A stretch of DNA of 64,000 nt from UKL13-2 sp038236905 (lineage in GTDB: Bacteria; Pseudomonadota; Gammaproteobacteria; Burkholderiales; Usitatibacteraceae): contig JBBRZG010000002.1 in the NCBI GenBank assembly GCA_038236905.1, positions 1-64,000 on the forward strand, given 5' to 3'. The position numbers and the translations under genes are program-made. The first letter of the stretch is position 1. Every line of letters starts with the position of its first letter. This document shows positions 33,235 through 40,763 of this stretch, piece after piece. Under the pieces are notes generated by a model, which searched no databases, was not told the DNA's origin, and saw only the letters and a list, made by a program, of their open reading frames with translations.

Positions 33235-33816
33235 CTATAACGTCGCGTCTGCCATCAAAAAATCCTTCAACATTGCCGCGCTGCTCTCAGCAGATTGATC
33301 GCGATAAAGCTGAAATGCGACGTGCAGTTGATTGGGTCCCGGCTGACTCGATGTCGCTTTTTTTGCGATCACCACGATCTTGGTCGTGATGCCGTCAATG
33401 GATGGAAATTGGTCCACGCGCTGGATCGTGAATTTGTTTAGTTCGACAGTTCGCGCTTTATCCAAGTCACAGCGGTAGCGCGGAAATACGTTGAAATCAG
33501 TTTGTTGCGACGCGCCGCGAATCGTGCATTCAAAGGCAACTTTGAATTGATCGGGGCCAATCGGCGGGAATTCGTTCGGCTTCACCGCTAGTGTCTTGAT
33601 GACGATCGTGGCTTGTCTGGTTCTGAGCGCGGATGCCGCTGGTGGTGTCGGTATTGACGCATTGGATGGAGAGGCTGACAGTGGCAACAGGCTTGACGCG
33701 GGTGCTGCGGGTTTGAGCGTATTAAGCGCGCCCGGCACCTGTGTGTGGACGGCGACACTAGCGAATCCGGTTGCAGCAAACATCAGCCATCCTCCTTTCA
33801 AATATAGCGTTTTCAT
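33235..33816 (-). CDS. Secreted protein with Pro-rich linker, unknown
   Basis: The 193-residue protein has a signal peptide (MKTLYLKGGWLMFAATGFAS to HTQ), then a low-complexity linker rich in Pro, Ala and Ser (about residues 28-65). A predicted beta domain follows with ATIVIKTLAVKPNEFPPIGP, FKVAFECTIRG and KIVVIAKKATSSQPGPNQLH. The overall design matches its neighbours. GGAG precedes the ATG. No family is recognised. Confidence 0.6.
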   Translation of the reverse strand: MKTLYLKGGWLMFAATGFASVAVHTQVPGALNTLKPAAPASSLLPLSASPSNASIPTPPAASALRTRQATIVIKTLAVKPNEFPPIGPDQFKVAFECTIRGASQQTDFNVFPRYRCDLDKARTVELNKFTIQRVDQFPSIDGITTKIVVIAKKATSSQPGPNQLHVAFQLYRDQSAESSAAMLKDFLMADATL

Positions 33817-34161
33817 TTCTACCGCTCCGTCGTCCTGTGTCCAGTTTCCTAATCGCCTGATGGGGTGGCGCTCAGCGACGCACTTTCACCCATGCCCTGC
33901 ATCAACGCTCTTATCTAATCAGACGCAAACACCCGTCGCTTTGCGACACGACAAATTGAAAAATCTGGTTTTTGCGGATTGGTTGTGTGCACCGTAATAA
34001 CGATCAAAAATCTAGTGACGCGTCTCGGAACAGCTCTCAAAAATCGCGGCCTCGAAGAGCAAGTCGCAAATGTCCATACAGTTCAGACCTTTGCACCAGC
34101 CGACACAAGAAAAGTCGTTGATCGCGGCGGGTTGTTATAGGCCGTTATGCGATTTGAAACC
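33817..34161. other. Intergenic region within the secreted-protein block
   Basis: These 345 bases separate two minus-strand genes. I found no hairpin with T-run, no repeat and no supported open frame. The 133-codon frame on the opposite strand (33596-33997) runs antisense through the neighbouring gene and is not considered real. Confidence 0.4.
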
Positions 34162-34848
34162 TTAATTTCCACCGACCGGGAATGAAACGGTCTGGGCCGT
34201 CGATTCGTCAAACGCGCCATTCTTGGCCGCCATCACCTTGAACGCAACGCGCTGTTTTATGGTGATCGGCTGCTTCAATGTGACCTCAATGATGTAGCTG
34301 TAATAAGGCACGCCAGCGCTGGTCTTTTGGACGGGAAACTGCTGAATTTCTTGGGTTGCCGCAATCGTCTCGGCGTTGGGCGTATTGAGTGCACTGATGC
34401 TGCAACAGCTATATCCGAGCTCGGACGCCGACATCGGCATGCTCACGCGAAACGCGATTCGGCGCGTGAATGTTTTATCGTTTTCGCTTGACGTCATTTT
34501 CAAATGCTTGCCCGCCTCAGGGGTCATGATGGTGAGGATCGGTGCGGCGGACGGCGGGCGCTTACCCATCTGTTGATTGGGGAGGCTGATCTTGCCGGAT
34601 TGCAGGCTAGGAACCTGTCGGATGGGCTGAGGTTGTACCGACAGCGGATTCGCCAATGACGATCCCGGCGCCGCGGACTTGGGCGTGAGCTGCGGGGCGA
34701 CAGACTGCGTCGCCGATGGTTGTCCAAGGGGTTGACCTGCCGCGGCTTGGCTGACCACCAAGCTTGAGGCGGATGCGGTGAGTATCAGGCCGCTGGAAAC
34801 GACCGCTGTGAAAAGCGTGTTGCGGATTGCATTTTGGGTGATAAACAT
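34162..34848 (-). CDS. Secreted protein with Cys-Cys motif and Pro-rich linker
   Basis: The start at 34848 has GGAG seven bases upstream. A signal peptide (to about residue 35, ASSLVVSQAAAG) leads into a Pro/Gln/Ser-rich linker of about 60 residues. A beta domain follows with PILTIMTPEAGKHL, FTRRIAFRVSMPMS, GYSCCSISALNTPNAE and YYSYIIEVTLKQPITIKQR. The CC motif and surrounding spacing resemble the protein at 30615-31271. A 16-residue in-frame extension to 34896 lacks a ribosome site. Function unknown. Confidence 0.65.
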   Translation of the reverse strand: MFITQNAIRNTLFTAVVSSGLILTASASSLVVSQAAAGQPLGQPSATQSVAPQLTPKSAAPGSSLANPLSVQPQPIRQVPSLQSGKISLPNQQMGKRPPSAAPILTIMTPEAGKHLKMTSSENDKTFTRRIAFRVSMPMSASELGYSCCSISALNTPNAETIAATQEIQQFPVQKTSAGVPYYSYIIEVTLKQPITIKQRVAFKVMAAKNGAFDESTAQTVSFPVGGN

Positions 34849-35530
34849 TATGGCTCCGATAAGGGTTCTGATGAATGAGCAAAAATGAAATGGCATATTT
34901 GTTAAGACGCAAATCCCGCATTCACTACGACATTTTCTTGCTGCCCGCTATCTACCGCCGCTCTTTGTGTAGTCGTGTGGCCTAATTAATCTAGCGATCG
35001 TAGGCCTGGAATACGCCTTCATAGCGATTAGCGTCACAGCTCTTTTGGGATCATCGTCGTCCATCAGTTCCTATGCCGAGCGGCGCTGGCGGGTCTATCT
35101 GGCTGCGGGTGAATTGAAAAACGTTTTTTGGTCACCACCCACATGGCAAAACCGTGCCTGTTTGTTATTAACGTCAACCCGTCATCTTCATTTTCAAAGG
35201 TTTATCGCCTATCTGTTCGGAAACAGACTGAACCGCCGCCAGTGCAGACTTTGAAAAAATTGGGGTGCGGCAATGAGCGATAAGCCGAGCGGTATGAATG
35301 CCACCCGCTTCATATATTTTGGGTATTGAAGCAACGCGGCTTTGACTGAGATATTTTTCCAAGAAAAAATATAAAGCGGAGAGAAGTCCGTTGGGGGCGG
35401 GGTTACGAGCAGAAATCTCTTAACAAGCGCGCCAGCGCTAGAAATCGTTTTTTGCTGATTGGTTGCCAGGCCATGGAGCAGCGACCGACAAGGCGCGCTT
35501 TCTTATAGGCGACACCAGCTTAGCCAAAGG
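34849..35530. other. Intergenic region
   Basis: About 680 bases between minus-strand genes. Short frames on both strands (for example 35045-35254 plus and 35174-35362 minus) have no ribosome sites and no recognisable motifs. The region presumably contains the promoter for the downstream secreted-protein genes, but no clear -10/-35 pair was found. Confidence 0.4.
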
Positions 35531-36046
35531 CTACGGCCGCGTTGTTTCTACTTTCAGAATCATATTTCCTGAGAGCGTGAGACGAACGGACTTGCCTTTG
35601 TCGAGCGCACCACCGTTTTGTATTAGTAACGGGTAGGGGTTTTGGCCACCTTTGACATAATAAAATTCACGACCCTTTACGGTAAAAGACTCGAAGAGAT
35701 TCTCCTGCTTACGGTCGCGGCTGGTTTCAGCATGTTCTATGACGCCTTCCACAACTTCCGCAACGGTTTGCAGGGAGTTTTCGGCGTGGCGTGCTGCATA
35801 GATAATCTGCGCGTTGTACGCTTGGAATGTTGCTGTTGCGATCCCCAGCGCAATAAGAAAACCCGCTGCTCGGCCCGGTCGTGTCACGATTTCAACCAGT
35901 CCGGTTGACCAATCCGGCCATCGCTCACGCGCACGCCGATGTACTAGCCAGAGAGCCCCGCAAAACGCTCCGCAGGCCAATAATAGTATTGAAAAACCGG
36001 TGGCCCATGGGTCGATGATGCTGCGTTCGTAAAGGATCTGGTTCAT
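35531..36046 (-). CDS. Membrane protein with two helices and periplasmic domain
   Basis: The 171-residue protein has two predicted transmembrane helices (about 17-35 and 62-78) flanking a short basic loop (HRRARERWPDW). A C-terminal soluble domain follows with SFTVKGREFYYVKGGQNPYP and SVRLTLSGNMILKVE. The small all-beta C-terminal part may be periplasmic. It follows the 36105-36659 gene by 58 bases on the same strand. No family is recognised. Confidence 0.65.
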   Translation of the reverse strand: MNQILYERSIIDPWATGFSILLLACGAFCGALWLVHRRARERWPDWSTGLVEIVTRPGRAAGFLIALGIATATFQAYNAQIIYAARHAENSLQTVAEVVEGVIEHAETSRDRKQENLFESFTVKGREFYYVKGGQNPYPLLIQNGGALDKGKSVRLTLSGNMILKVETTRP

Positions 36047-36104
36047 ATCAGTTCAGGGTCTAGTTGCGGCGCAAGATTGCGCCGCTCAAGAATCGACGGG
36101 TTTG

Positions 36105-36659
36105 CTACTTCTGCCGGTCTTCAGCGGTGAAGGTGCCCTCAGCAACAATCGGCTTGGTGCCCTTGGGGCTATCTTCCAACACCAGCTCAACCAGAAATTT
36201 ACCTTCCATTACCTTGCCTTTTGCGCCGGTGATTTCAATGAAAGATTTCTTCAACGTTGCATCGCGTCGCGAAGCGTATTCCGCCACGGGCTTACCAAAC
36301 GGCTGCTTTGATTGCCCCTTGGTAAAGCTTGCGTTGCAGCGCCCATCGCTAAAGTCCGCGGTTGAATATTTGATTGGCTTTGACTCAAAATTGCGGCAGG
36401 CAATCATCAACCGATCCGACAAGCCCGGCGGAGAAGGGTAGGCCGAGAAGCCCTTGGTGCTGGCGGAAATGGTGAAGCTGCCCTTCGTGGGTACCAGTAG
36501 GATGCCGTCGTCGTCGCTTTCGAAAACCGCGCCCCCGACATTGGCTTTCAGCGCCTGCTTTTCCGCGTGGGCCAGCCCGCCTAACAATATCATCGGCATC
36601 ATCGCGCAGCAAAAGCCCAAGCGTTTTAGATTGGTTATTTTAGTTAATGATTTATTCAC
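36105..36659 (-). CDS. Secreted protein, unknown function, GTG start
   Basis: I place the start at GTG 36659 because AAGGA sits six bases upstream and the resulting N-terminus is a proper signal peptide (NKSLTKITNLKRLGF to GGLAHAE). Longer in-frame starts would run into the upstream gene. The mature 150 residues contain AVFESDDDGILLVPTKGSFT, CRNFESKP and a long acidic/lysine-rich beta region ending VAEGTFTAEDRQK. Two cysteines could form a disulfide. No family recognised. Confidence 0.7.
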   Translation of the reverse strand: MNKSLTKITNLKRLGFCCAMMPMILLGGLAHAEKQALKANVGGAVFESDDDGILLVPTKGSFTISASTKGFSAYPSPPGLSDRLMIACRNFESKPIKYSTADFSDGRCNASFTKGQSKQPFGKPVAEYASRRDATLKKSFIEITGAKGKVMEGKFLVELVLEDSPKGTKPIVAEGTFTAEDRQK

Positions 36660-36717
36660 GGCATTCCTTTTAATGATTTTTAAATTGATGGTGTTTGATT
36701 GGTCGCTACCCGTTAAA

Positions 36718-39264
36718 TTAACGGCAGGCGGTTCGTAGGATATCTGTATTATTTCCTTCGTTCGTTTCGTTAGCGGTCGCGTTAATGTCAACCTGCACCT
36801 TGAAGCTGCGACATTTGCCGGTTTCACCGGCGGGCAGAACAAAGTCGTTACAAGCGAAGCCTGCTGGCGCTACAGACGGGTAGTTTTGATTTCCAACGGA
36901 TCGATATTGACCGTTCACTTTATTGGTGCTCGGATTCAACGCCGCTGATTCAGTACTCACCGCGAAACCGCCGCTAGCTTTTTTGCCTTTGTTAGTGATG
37001 CAAACATAAACCGACTTGCGCTGACCTCGATCTTTTAACTCTATCGGTTGAACAGCTAAATCTGCCGCCCCAAGCGCCCGTAACGTTAAGCCAACTGGGG
37101 GCGCATTGTTGACATTGCTAGTGATTTTTGGGGGCTGCAGTGCTGCGCCAGAGCCTGCGCCAATCGAGGAGCTGAGCGGCGTACCGTTTGGTGGGTTAAG
37201 CGCGCCGGTCGGTGGGGCGACGTTTATTTTTGGGGGCCGCAGTGCCGCGCCAGCGCCTGAACCAACCGTGGGGCTGAGCACCATACCGCTTGGTGGTTTA
37301 AAGGCGCCGGTCGGTGGGGCGACGTTTATTTTAGGCGGCAGTTTGGCGCCAACTGTGGTTCCAATGGCGACACCTCCCGGCGTCTTTACTGGTTCGTTTG
37401 TGGTGCCGAACTTGTTGCTGTCTTGGTCGACGGCTACTACTCGGCTCCAGTTTATGCACGGCGTATCAACCCAATGTTCAGCCGATGAACGTTCAGCCGC
37501 GGTACATTCCCGCACATGCCCCGCACCCAACAATTGCTCAGCCAATTTATAGTTAGGACTTCCGGGTGCGATCGGCAATCCTGGACACGAGACCTGCAAT
37601 GGGTCGGTGCTATGTAACTTGCATTCGGGCAGATGCTTCTTCGTGGCCGGCGTTGGTGTATTAATATTGAAATTAAAGTCGAAGCCCGGCGACAACACCT
37701 GTGCCACCTGCGGCATGGCATCCGCCCATTTCTTTTGCTCCGGTGTACGCTTCAGTTGGCAATCCATCACGCCAGCTTTAGGAATATCCAACACCGCCTT
37801 ATTGCGGTAGGTATTCTGCAGCAGGGTATTGCACTGTTTCACAAAATCCGGATCACTGCACCCCACCGCAGTTGTGTTCCACAAAATATCGTATGAGCAT
37901 GCGAGCCCAGCCGCTTGAAAGCGTTTGTCTTTGTGCCAAGCAATCATTTCTACCTGCGCAGCCGTAGTCGTCTGTCTAACGCAGGGTGTGCCACCGTAAC
38001 CCCCGATAAAAGCGGTCTCGCACTCGTTAATTTCCTTGAGTGTGTCGCAAATGAATTTCTGGTTATTGATCTTGCAGCCTGCCGCCTGCAAATTTGCCAA
38101 TAGCTGATTCGTAATTTTTGCAGCGACCACCGCGTCTTTCGCCAGCATGTCTTTGGCCGCGCCATCAACGTCCAGCGGAAAGTCATAGTAGGTAATACCA
38201 GTGTTGTGCTGCCCCTTCGCAACGGCGCGGAAATAAGGCTCCTTTACATAGCTTATGGCGCGACTCATCGCGAGAGTACCGGCCTTGCCATAGTCGACAC
38301 TACCATCCTTTCTGTAAAACATTCCCATCGCGCTGGCAATAGCAATCCGCATGTCAGGAGTACCTGGCGGCAGTTTTTGTTGGATGCCGTTGATTGTGTC
38401 TTTCGCCAATTTGGGATAGCGGGTCACGACTTGGCTACTGAAATACCTCTTCATCACGGCTGGATGAAACTGGTTATCGCGAATGCGGTCGCAGTATTCT
38501 TGGGCAACAGCTTCCCCGTTGGTACACACCGGGTTGGAAGTAAAACTGCGTGTGTAGTAATAGGATTTGCAGGCATTCCAGCGCGGCAATACAACAGGGG
38601 TCCACGGGTCATTTACGCCGGAATCCATCCCTATGACCACCTTATCAACGACTGGTGCGAAATAGAGGTCGTAATACTTTGCTGTAGGCATGGTGGTGTC
38701 GCAGGATTTGCGCAAGTCATTGAGGCCGTCGCGGATCGGGCCTGGCACCCAACCTGGCGTTTTTCCACTCAGAACATCGATCACGGTTTTTTTTGCAGTT
38801 TTGTACAAGAATGCGCCACACTTGTATAACGCTACGCACACCTCGTATACCTCAGCAGCGAGCTTGAGCGCTGTACACGCCACTGGGCCGCCGATCAAGC
38901 AAACCAGCTCCTCGCCGCCAATCTCGGCGGCCTTCAGCCATTTTTTGTTGCGAATAGCTGAAACTAGTCCAATAACATTTTTGAACTGCGGATTTTGTTG
39001 CAACAACTGTGCCTTGGCACGGTCTACCGCTGAGCCAGTCAGGCCGTCAAGTAACGGTTTCAAGCAAGGTTCGGGACCGCCTTTTTCGATCGAGCAAATG
39101 ATAATGTCGCTAGCAGCTGCAATATTTTCATCGATGAAACCAACGTCAGCCAAGACACCCAAAATATCTCCAATAGTGTCGCCAACATTGGCATGTGCAG
39201 GCGGTACCAGCGCCAAGAAGACCGGCACCAGTAACGTAGTTGCAATACTCCGTAGCATTTTCAT
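36718..39264 (-). CDS. Large secreted multidomain protein with C-terminal CARDB-like domain
   Basis: The 848-residue protein has a signal peptide (to ANVGD). A mostly helical, Cys-rich N-terminal region (about 25-600) contains CLIGGPVACTALKLAAEVYE, YYYTRSFTSNPVCTNGEAVA and CNTLLQNTYRNKAVLD. A Pro-rich region (about 640-735) has three 34-residue repeats, and a CARDB-like domain (about 745-848; LAVQPIELKDRGQ, VYVCITNKGKKASGGF, ETNEGNNTDIL) ends the protein. At least 20 cysteines suggest extensive disulfides and an extracellular location. The CARDB part links it to the proteins at 32118-32672 and 39882-40502. The helical part is not recognised. Confidence 0.75.
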   Translation of the reverse strand: MKMLRSIATTLLVPVFLALVPPAHANVGDTIGDILGVLADVGFIDENIAAASDIIICSIEKGGPEPCLKPLLDGLTGSAVDRAKAQLLQQNPQFKNVIGLVSAIRNKKWLKAAEIGGEELVCLIGGPVACTALKLAAEVYEVCVALYKCGAFLYKTAKKTVIDVLSGKTPGWVPGPIRDGLNDLRKSCDTTMPTAKYYDLYFAPVVDKVVIGMDSGVNDPWTPVVLPRWNACKSYYYTRSFTSNPVCTNGEAVAQEYCDRIRDNQFHPAVMKRYFSSQVVTRYPKLAKDTINGIQQKLPPGTPDMRIAIASAMGMFYRKDGSVDYGKAGTLAMSRAISYVKEPYFRAVAKGQHNTGITYYDFPLDVDGAAKDMLAKDAVVAAKITNQLLANLQAAGCKINNQKFICDTLKEINECETAFIGGYGGTPCVRQTTTAAQVEMIAWHKDKRFQAAGLACSYDILWNTTAVGCSDPDFVKQCNTLLQNTYRNKAVLDIPKAGVMDCQLKRTPEQKKWADAMPQVAQVLSPGFDFNFNINTPTPATKKHLPECKLHSTDPLQVSCPGLPIAPGSPNYKLAEQLLGAGHVRECTAAERSSAEHWVDTPCINWSRVVAVDQDSNKFGTTNEPVKTPGGVAIGTTVGAKLPPKINVAPPTGAFKPPSGMVLSPTVGSGAGAALRPPKINVAPPTGALNPPNGTPLSSSIGAGSGAALQPPKITSNVNNAPPVGLTLRALGAADLAVQPIELKDRGQRKSVYVCITNKGKKASGGFAVSTESAALNPSTNKVNGQYRSVGNQNYPSVAPAGFACNDFVLPAGETGKCRSFKVQVDINATANETNEGNNTDILRTACR
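37100..37345 (-). repeat. Three tandem 102-base (34-residue) Pro-rich coding repeats
   Basis: Within the large secreted-protein gene the unit PPKINVAPPTGA(F/L)(K/N)PP(S/N)G recurs. On the plus strand the shared core GCGCCGGTCGGTGGGGC starts at 37202 and again at 37304, exactly 102 bases apart. A third, more diverged copy lies around 37090-37150. The repeats form a linker between the helical region and the CARDB domain. Confidence 0.8.
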
Positions 39265-39401
39265 GTCCCTGTTCCCTTTTGTCGTTCGCCTTGCGAATGC
39301 ATGGCAGCCTTAGAGATAAAGACGCATAACGAAAGGAATTTACGACAGGGAGAGTGAAAAATGAACAAACTCAAACACTAGCGTGCGTTTTGAGATATTT
39401 G

Positions 39402-39650
39402 TCATGTTAAAACCGCGCCAGTGCTAGAGGTTGATTTTTTGATATAGCGGAATCCGCGCAATATCTTGGGCCATGCCCAACTTTGGTCCACGTTTTCCTC
39501 TGCGGCGCGAATTTTTGGCGCATTGACGTTAACGCGCGTTTCACCATAAGCAAGCATGGCCACTGTAGCAACGCACACCGCCGTGACAGTGCATTGAAAA
39601 GCAGCGCGTGACCAAAACCACCGTCCTCCTTTGTCATCTTGGTGATTCAT
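39402..39650 (-). CDS. Small membrane protein, unknown
   Basis: An 82-residue protein starting at ATG 39650 with GGAAAG a few bases upstream. The N-terminus is charged (MNHQDDKGGRWFWSR) and is followed by one hydrophobic helix (FQCTVTAVCVATVAMLAYG). The C-terminal tail of about 45 residues contains RVNVNAPKIRAAEE and a basic end. It could be an uncleaved membrane anchor or a signal sequence. It is placed between two secreted-protein genes on the same strand. Confidence 0.5.
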   Translation of the reverse strand: MNHQDDKGGRWFWSRAAFQCTVTAVCVATVAMLAYGETRVNVNAPKIRAAEENVDQSWAWPKILRGFRYIKKSTSSTGAVLT

Positions 39651-39749
39651 GTTCTTTCCAAAAATGTTGGTGGAAACGCGCGAAAATATTTGTCCTGACT
39701 ATCAGAAGCAACGCCACCTGCAAATACGACGTTGCTGACCCCGCTCAAA

Positions 39750-39784
39750 GAAAAATAAAAAACCCCAGCATTCACGGGGGTTTC
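39750..39784 (-). terminator. Intrinsic terminator (minus strand)
   Basis: Read on the minus strand, AAACCCC pairs with GGGGTTT (plus-strand 39777-39783 and 39760-39766) around a ten-base loop and is followed by a T-rich run (complement of 39750-39759). It lies about 100 bases after the stop of the minus-strand gene at 39882-40502 and would end its transcript before the next gene. Confidence 0.82.
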
Positions 39785-39881
39785 CAAGCAGCTATGCTAA
39801 GAGACGTTTGCCGATGCTGAGGTTTAATCTGAAAATTCGCGATCACGCTGATGAACGCAAGTGCCGCGTTGTAGATCAGCG

Positions 39882-40502
39882 CTAGTCTTTAGCAGTCTTT
39901 ACTGGATTGAGCACCACGCCAGGTTTCGCGTGCACATCGTTGTTGTCGTAATTGGTCTCGACGATCTGCTTTTGATTGTTCACAATGAAATGCACATCAA
40001 AAATCTTTTCGCCTGCTTTGAGCGCGCCTTGCGAGGAGTTGAAGGCGCCTTTGCTTTCCCGGAAGTCGCAGGTGGTGACAAAGGTGGCGTTTGGCGCGAG
40101 CGGTTTCATCATGTACACGCGCTCCAACGCGTAAGCGCCGCCATCGGGCTTGGATGCGTTGGCGGCGCAATAGACGTTGGTCTCGGCGGATGCTGTTGTG
40201 CCAATATTTTTTACCGACACGTAATAGACGTTCGGTGCGCGCTCGCCGTAGTTGTTGATGGCGAGATCCACATTTGGCTTACCCGGAATACGAATGGCTG
40301 GCCGTTCGGATGTTTTGAGCGGGCTAAGCGGAGTCAATGTTCTGTCGGCAGGCGCGAGTGGTGCGGTGAGTGCGGAAGGCGGTTTGAGCGCGCCGGGGCT
40401 GCCGAGTTGGCTGGGTTGGGCGCTGACGTTCAGAGTGCTAAAACTGGTAGTCGCGAATAGCGCGGCCATCATGATGGTGCTGGGTTTGTATTGGCGTTTC
40501 AT
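39882..40502 (-). CDS. Secreted CARDB-like protein (paralogue 2)
   Basis: The start at 40502 (or the adjacent ATG at 40505) lies just behind GGAG and gives a signal peptide ending LNVSAQ. Then come PSQLGSPG, a Pro-rich linker (ALKPPSALTAPLAPADRT) and a beta domain with VDLAINNYGERAP, VYYVSVKNIGTTASAETN, YCAAN, ALKAGEKIFDVHFIVNNQKQ and YDNNDVH. The order and the KNIG/YCAA/FDVHFI.NN.KQ signature match the protein at 32118-32672. A 28-residue upstream extension has no ribosome site. It is the first gene of the minus-strand secreted block and has its own terminator. Confidence 0.75.
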   Translation of the reverse strand: MKRQYKPSTIMMAALFATTSFSTLNVSAQPSQLGSPGALKPPSALTAPLAPADRTLTPLSPLKTSERPAIRIPGKPNVDLAINNYGERAPNVYYVSVKNIGTTASAETNVYCAANASKPDGGAYALERVYMMKPLAPNATFVTTCDFRESKGAFNSSQGALKAGEKIFDVHFIVNNQKQIVETNYDNNDVHAKPGVVLNPVKTAKD

Positions 40503-40763
40503 CATATTTCTCCAAAAAGAAAGAGCGCGATGCGCGGCTAAAAAAGGGTCACGTGAGTTAAGACGCAGACTCGCCGCAATTTGCGACATCTAAAGCTGCA
40601 ACCTATTCGGTAGAGAACGTTCGCGCTCGGCCCAAATCTTAATCGCCAATATCCGCGGCACTCTTGGCGCATTTAAGTCTAAAAATGCTTATCGGCGCTG
40701 GTTTTTTGTTTACGGCGAGTTTATGTGCGTCGAGAGGGCGACGGCGTTTTTTGAACGGCGGGG

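Noticed and set aside
38880..39264. Colicin or pore-forming toxin in the large secreted protein
   Set aside because: The N-terminal helical region has hydrophobic stretches, but no toxin motif or immunity gene is visible.
38206..39313. Two 207-codon plus-strand frames
   Set aside because: Antisense to the large secreted-protein gene; no motif, no ribosome site.
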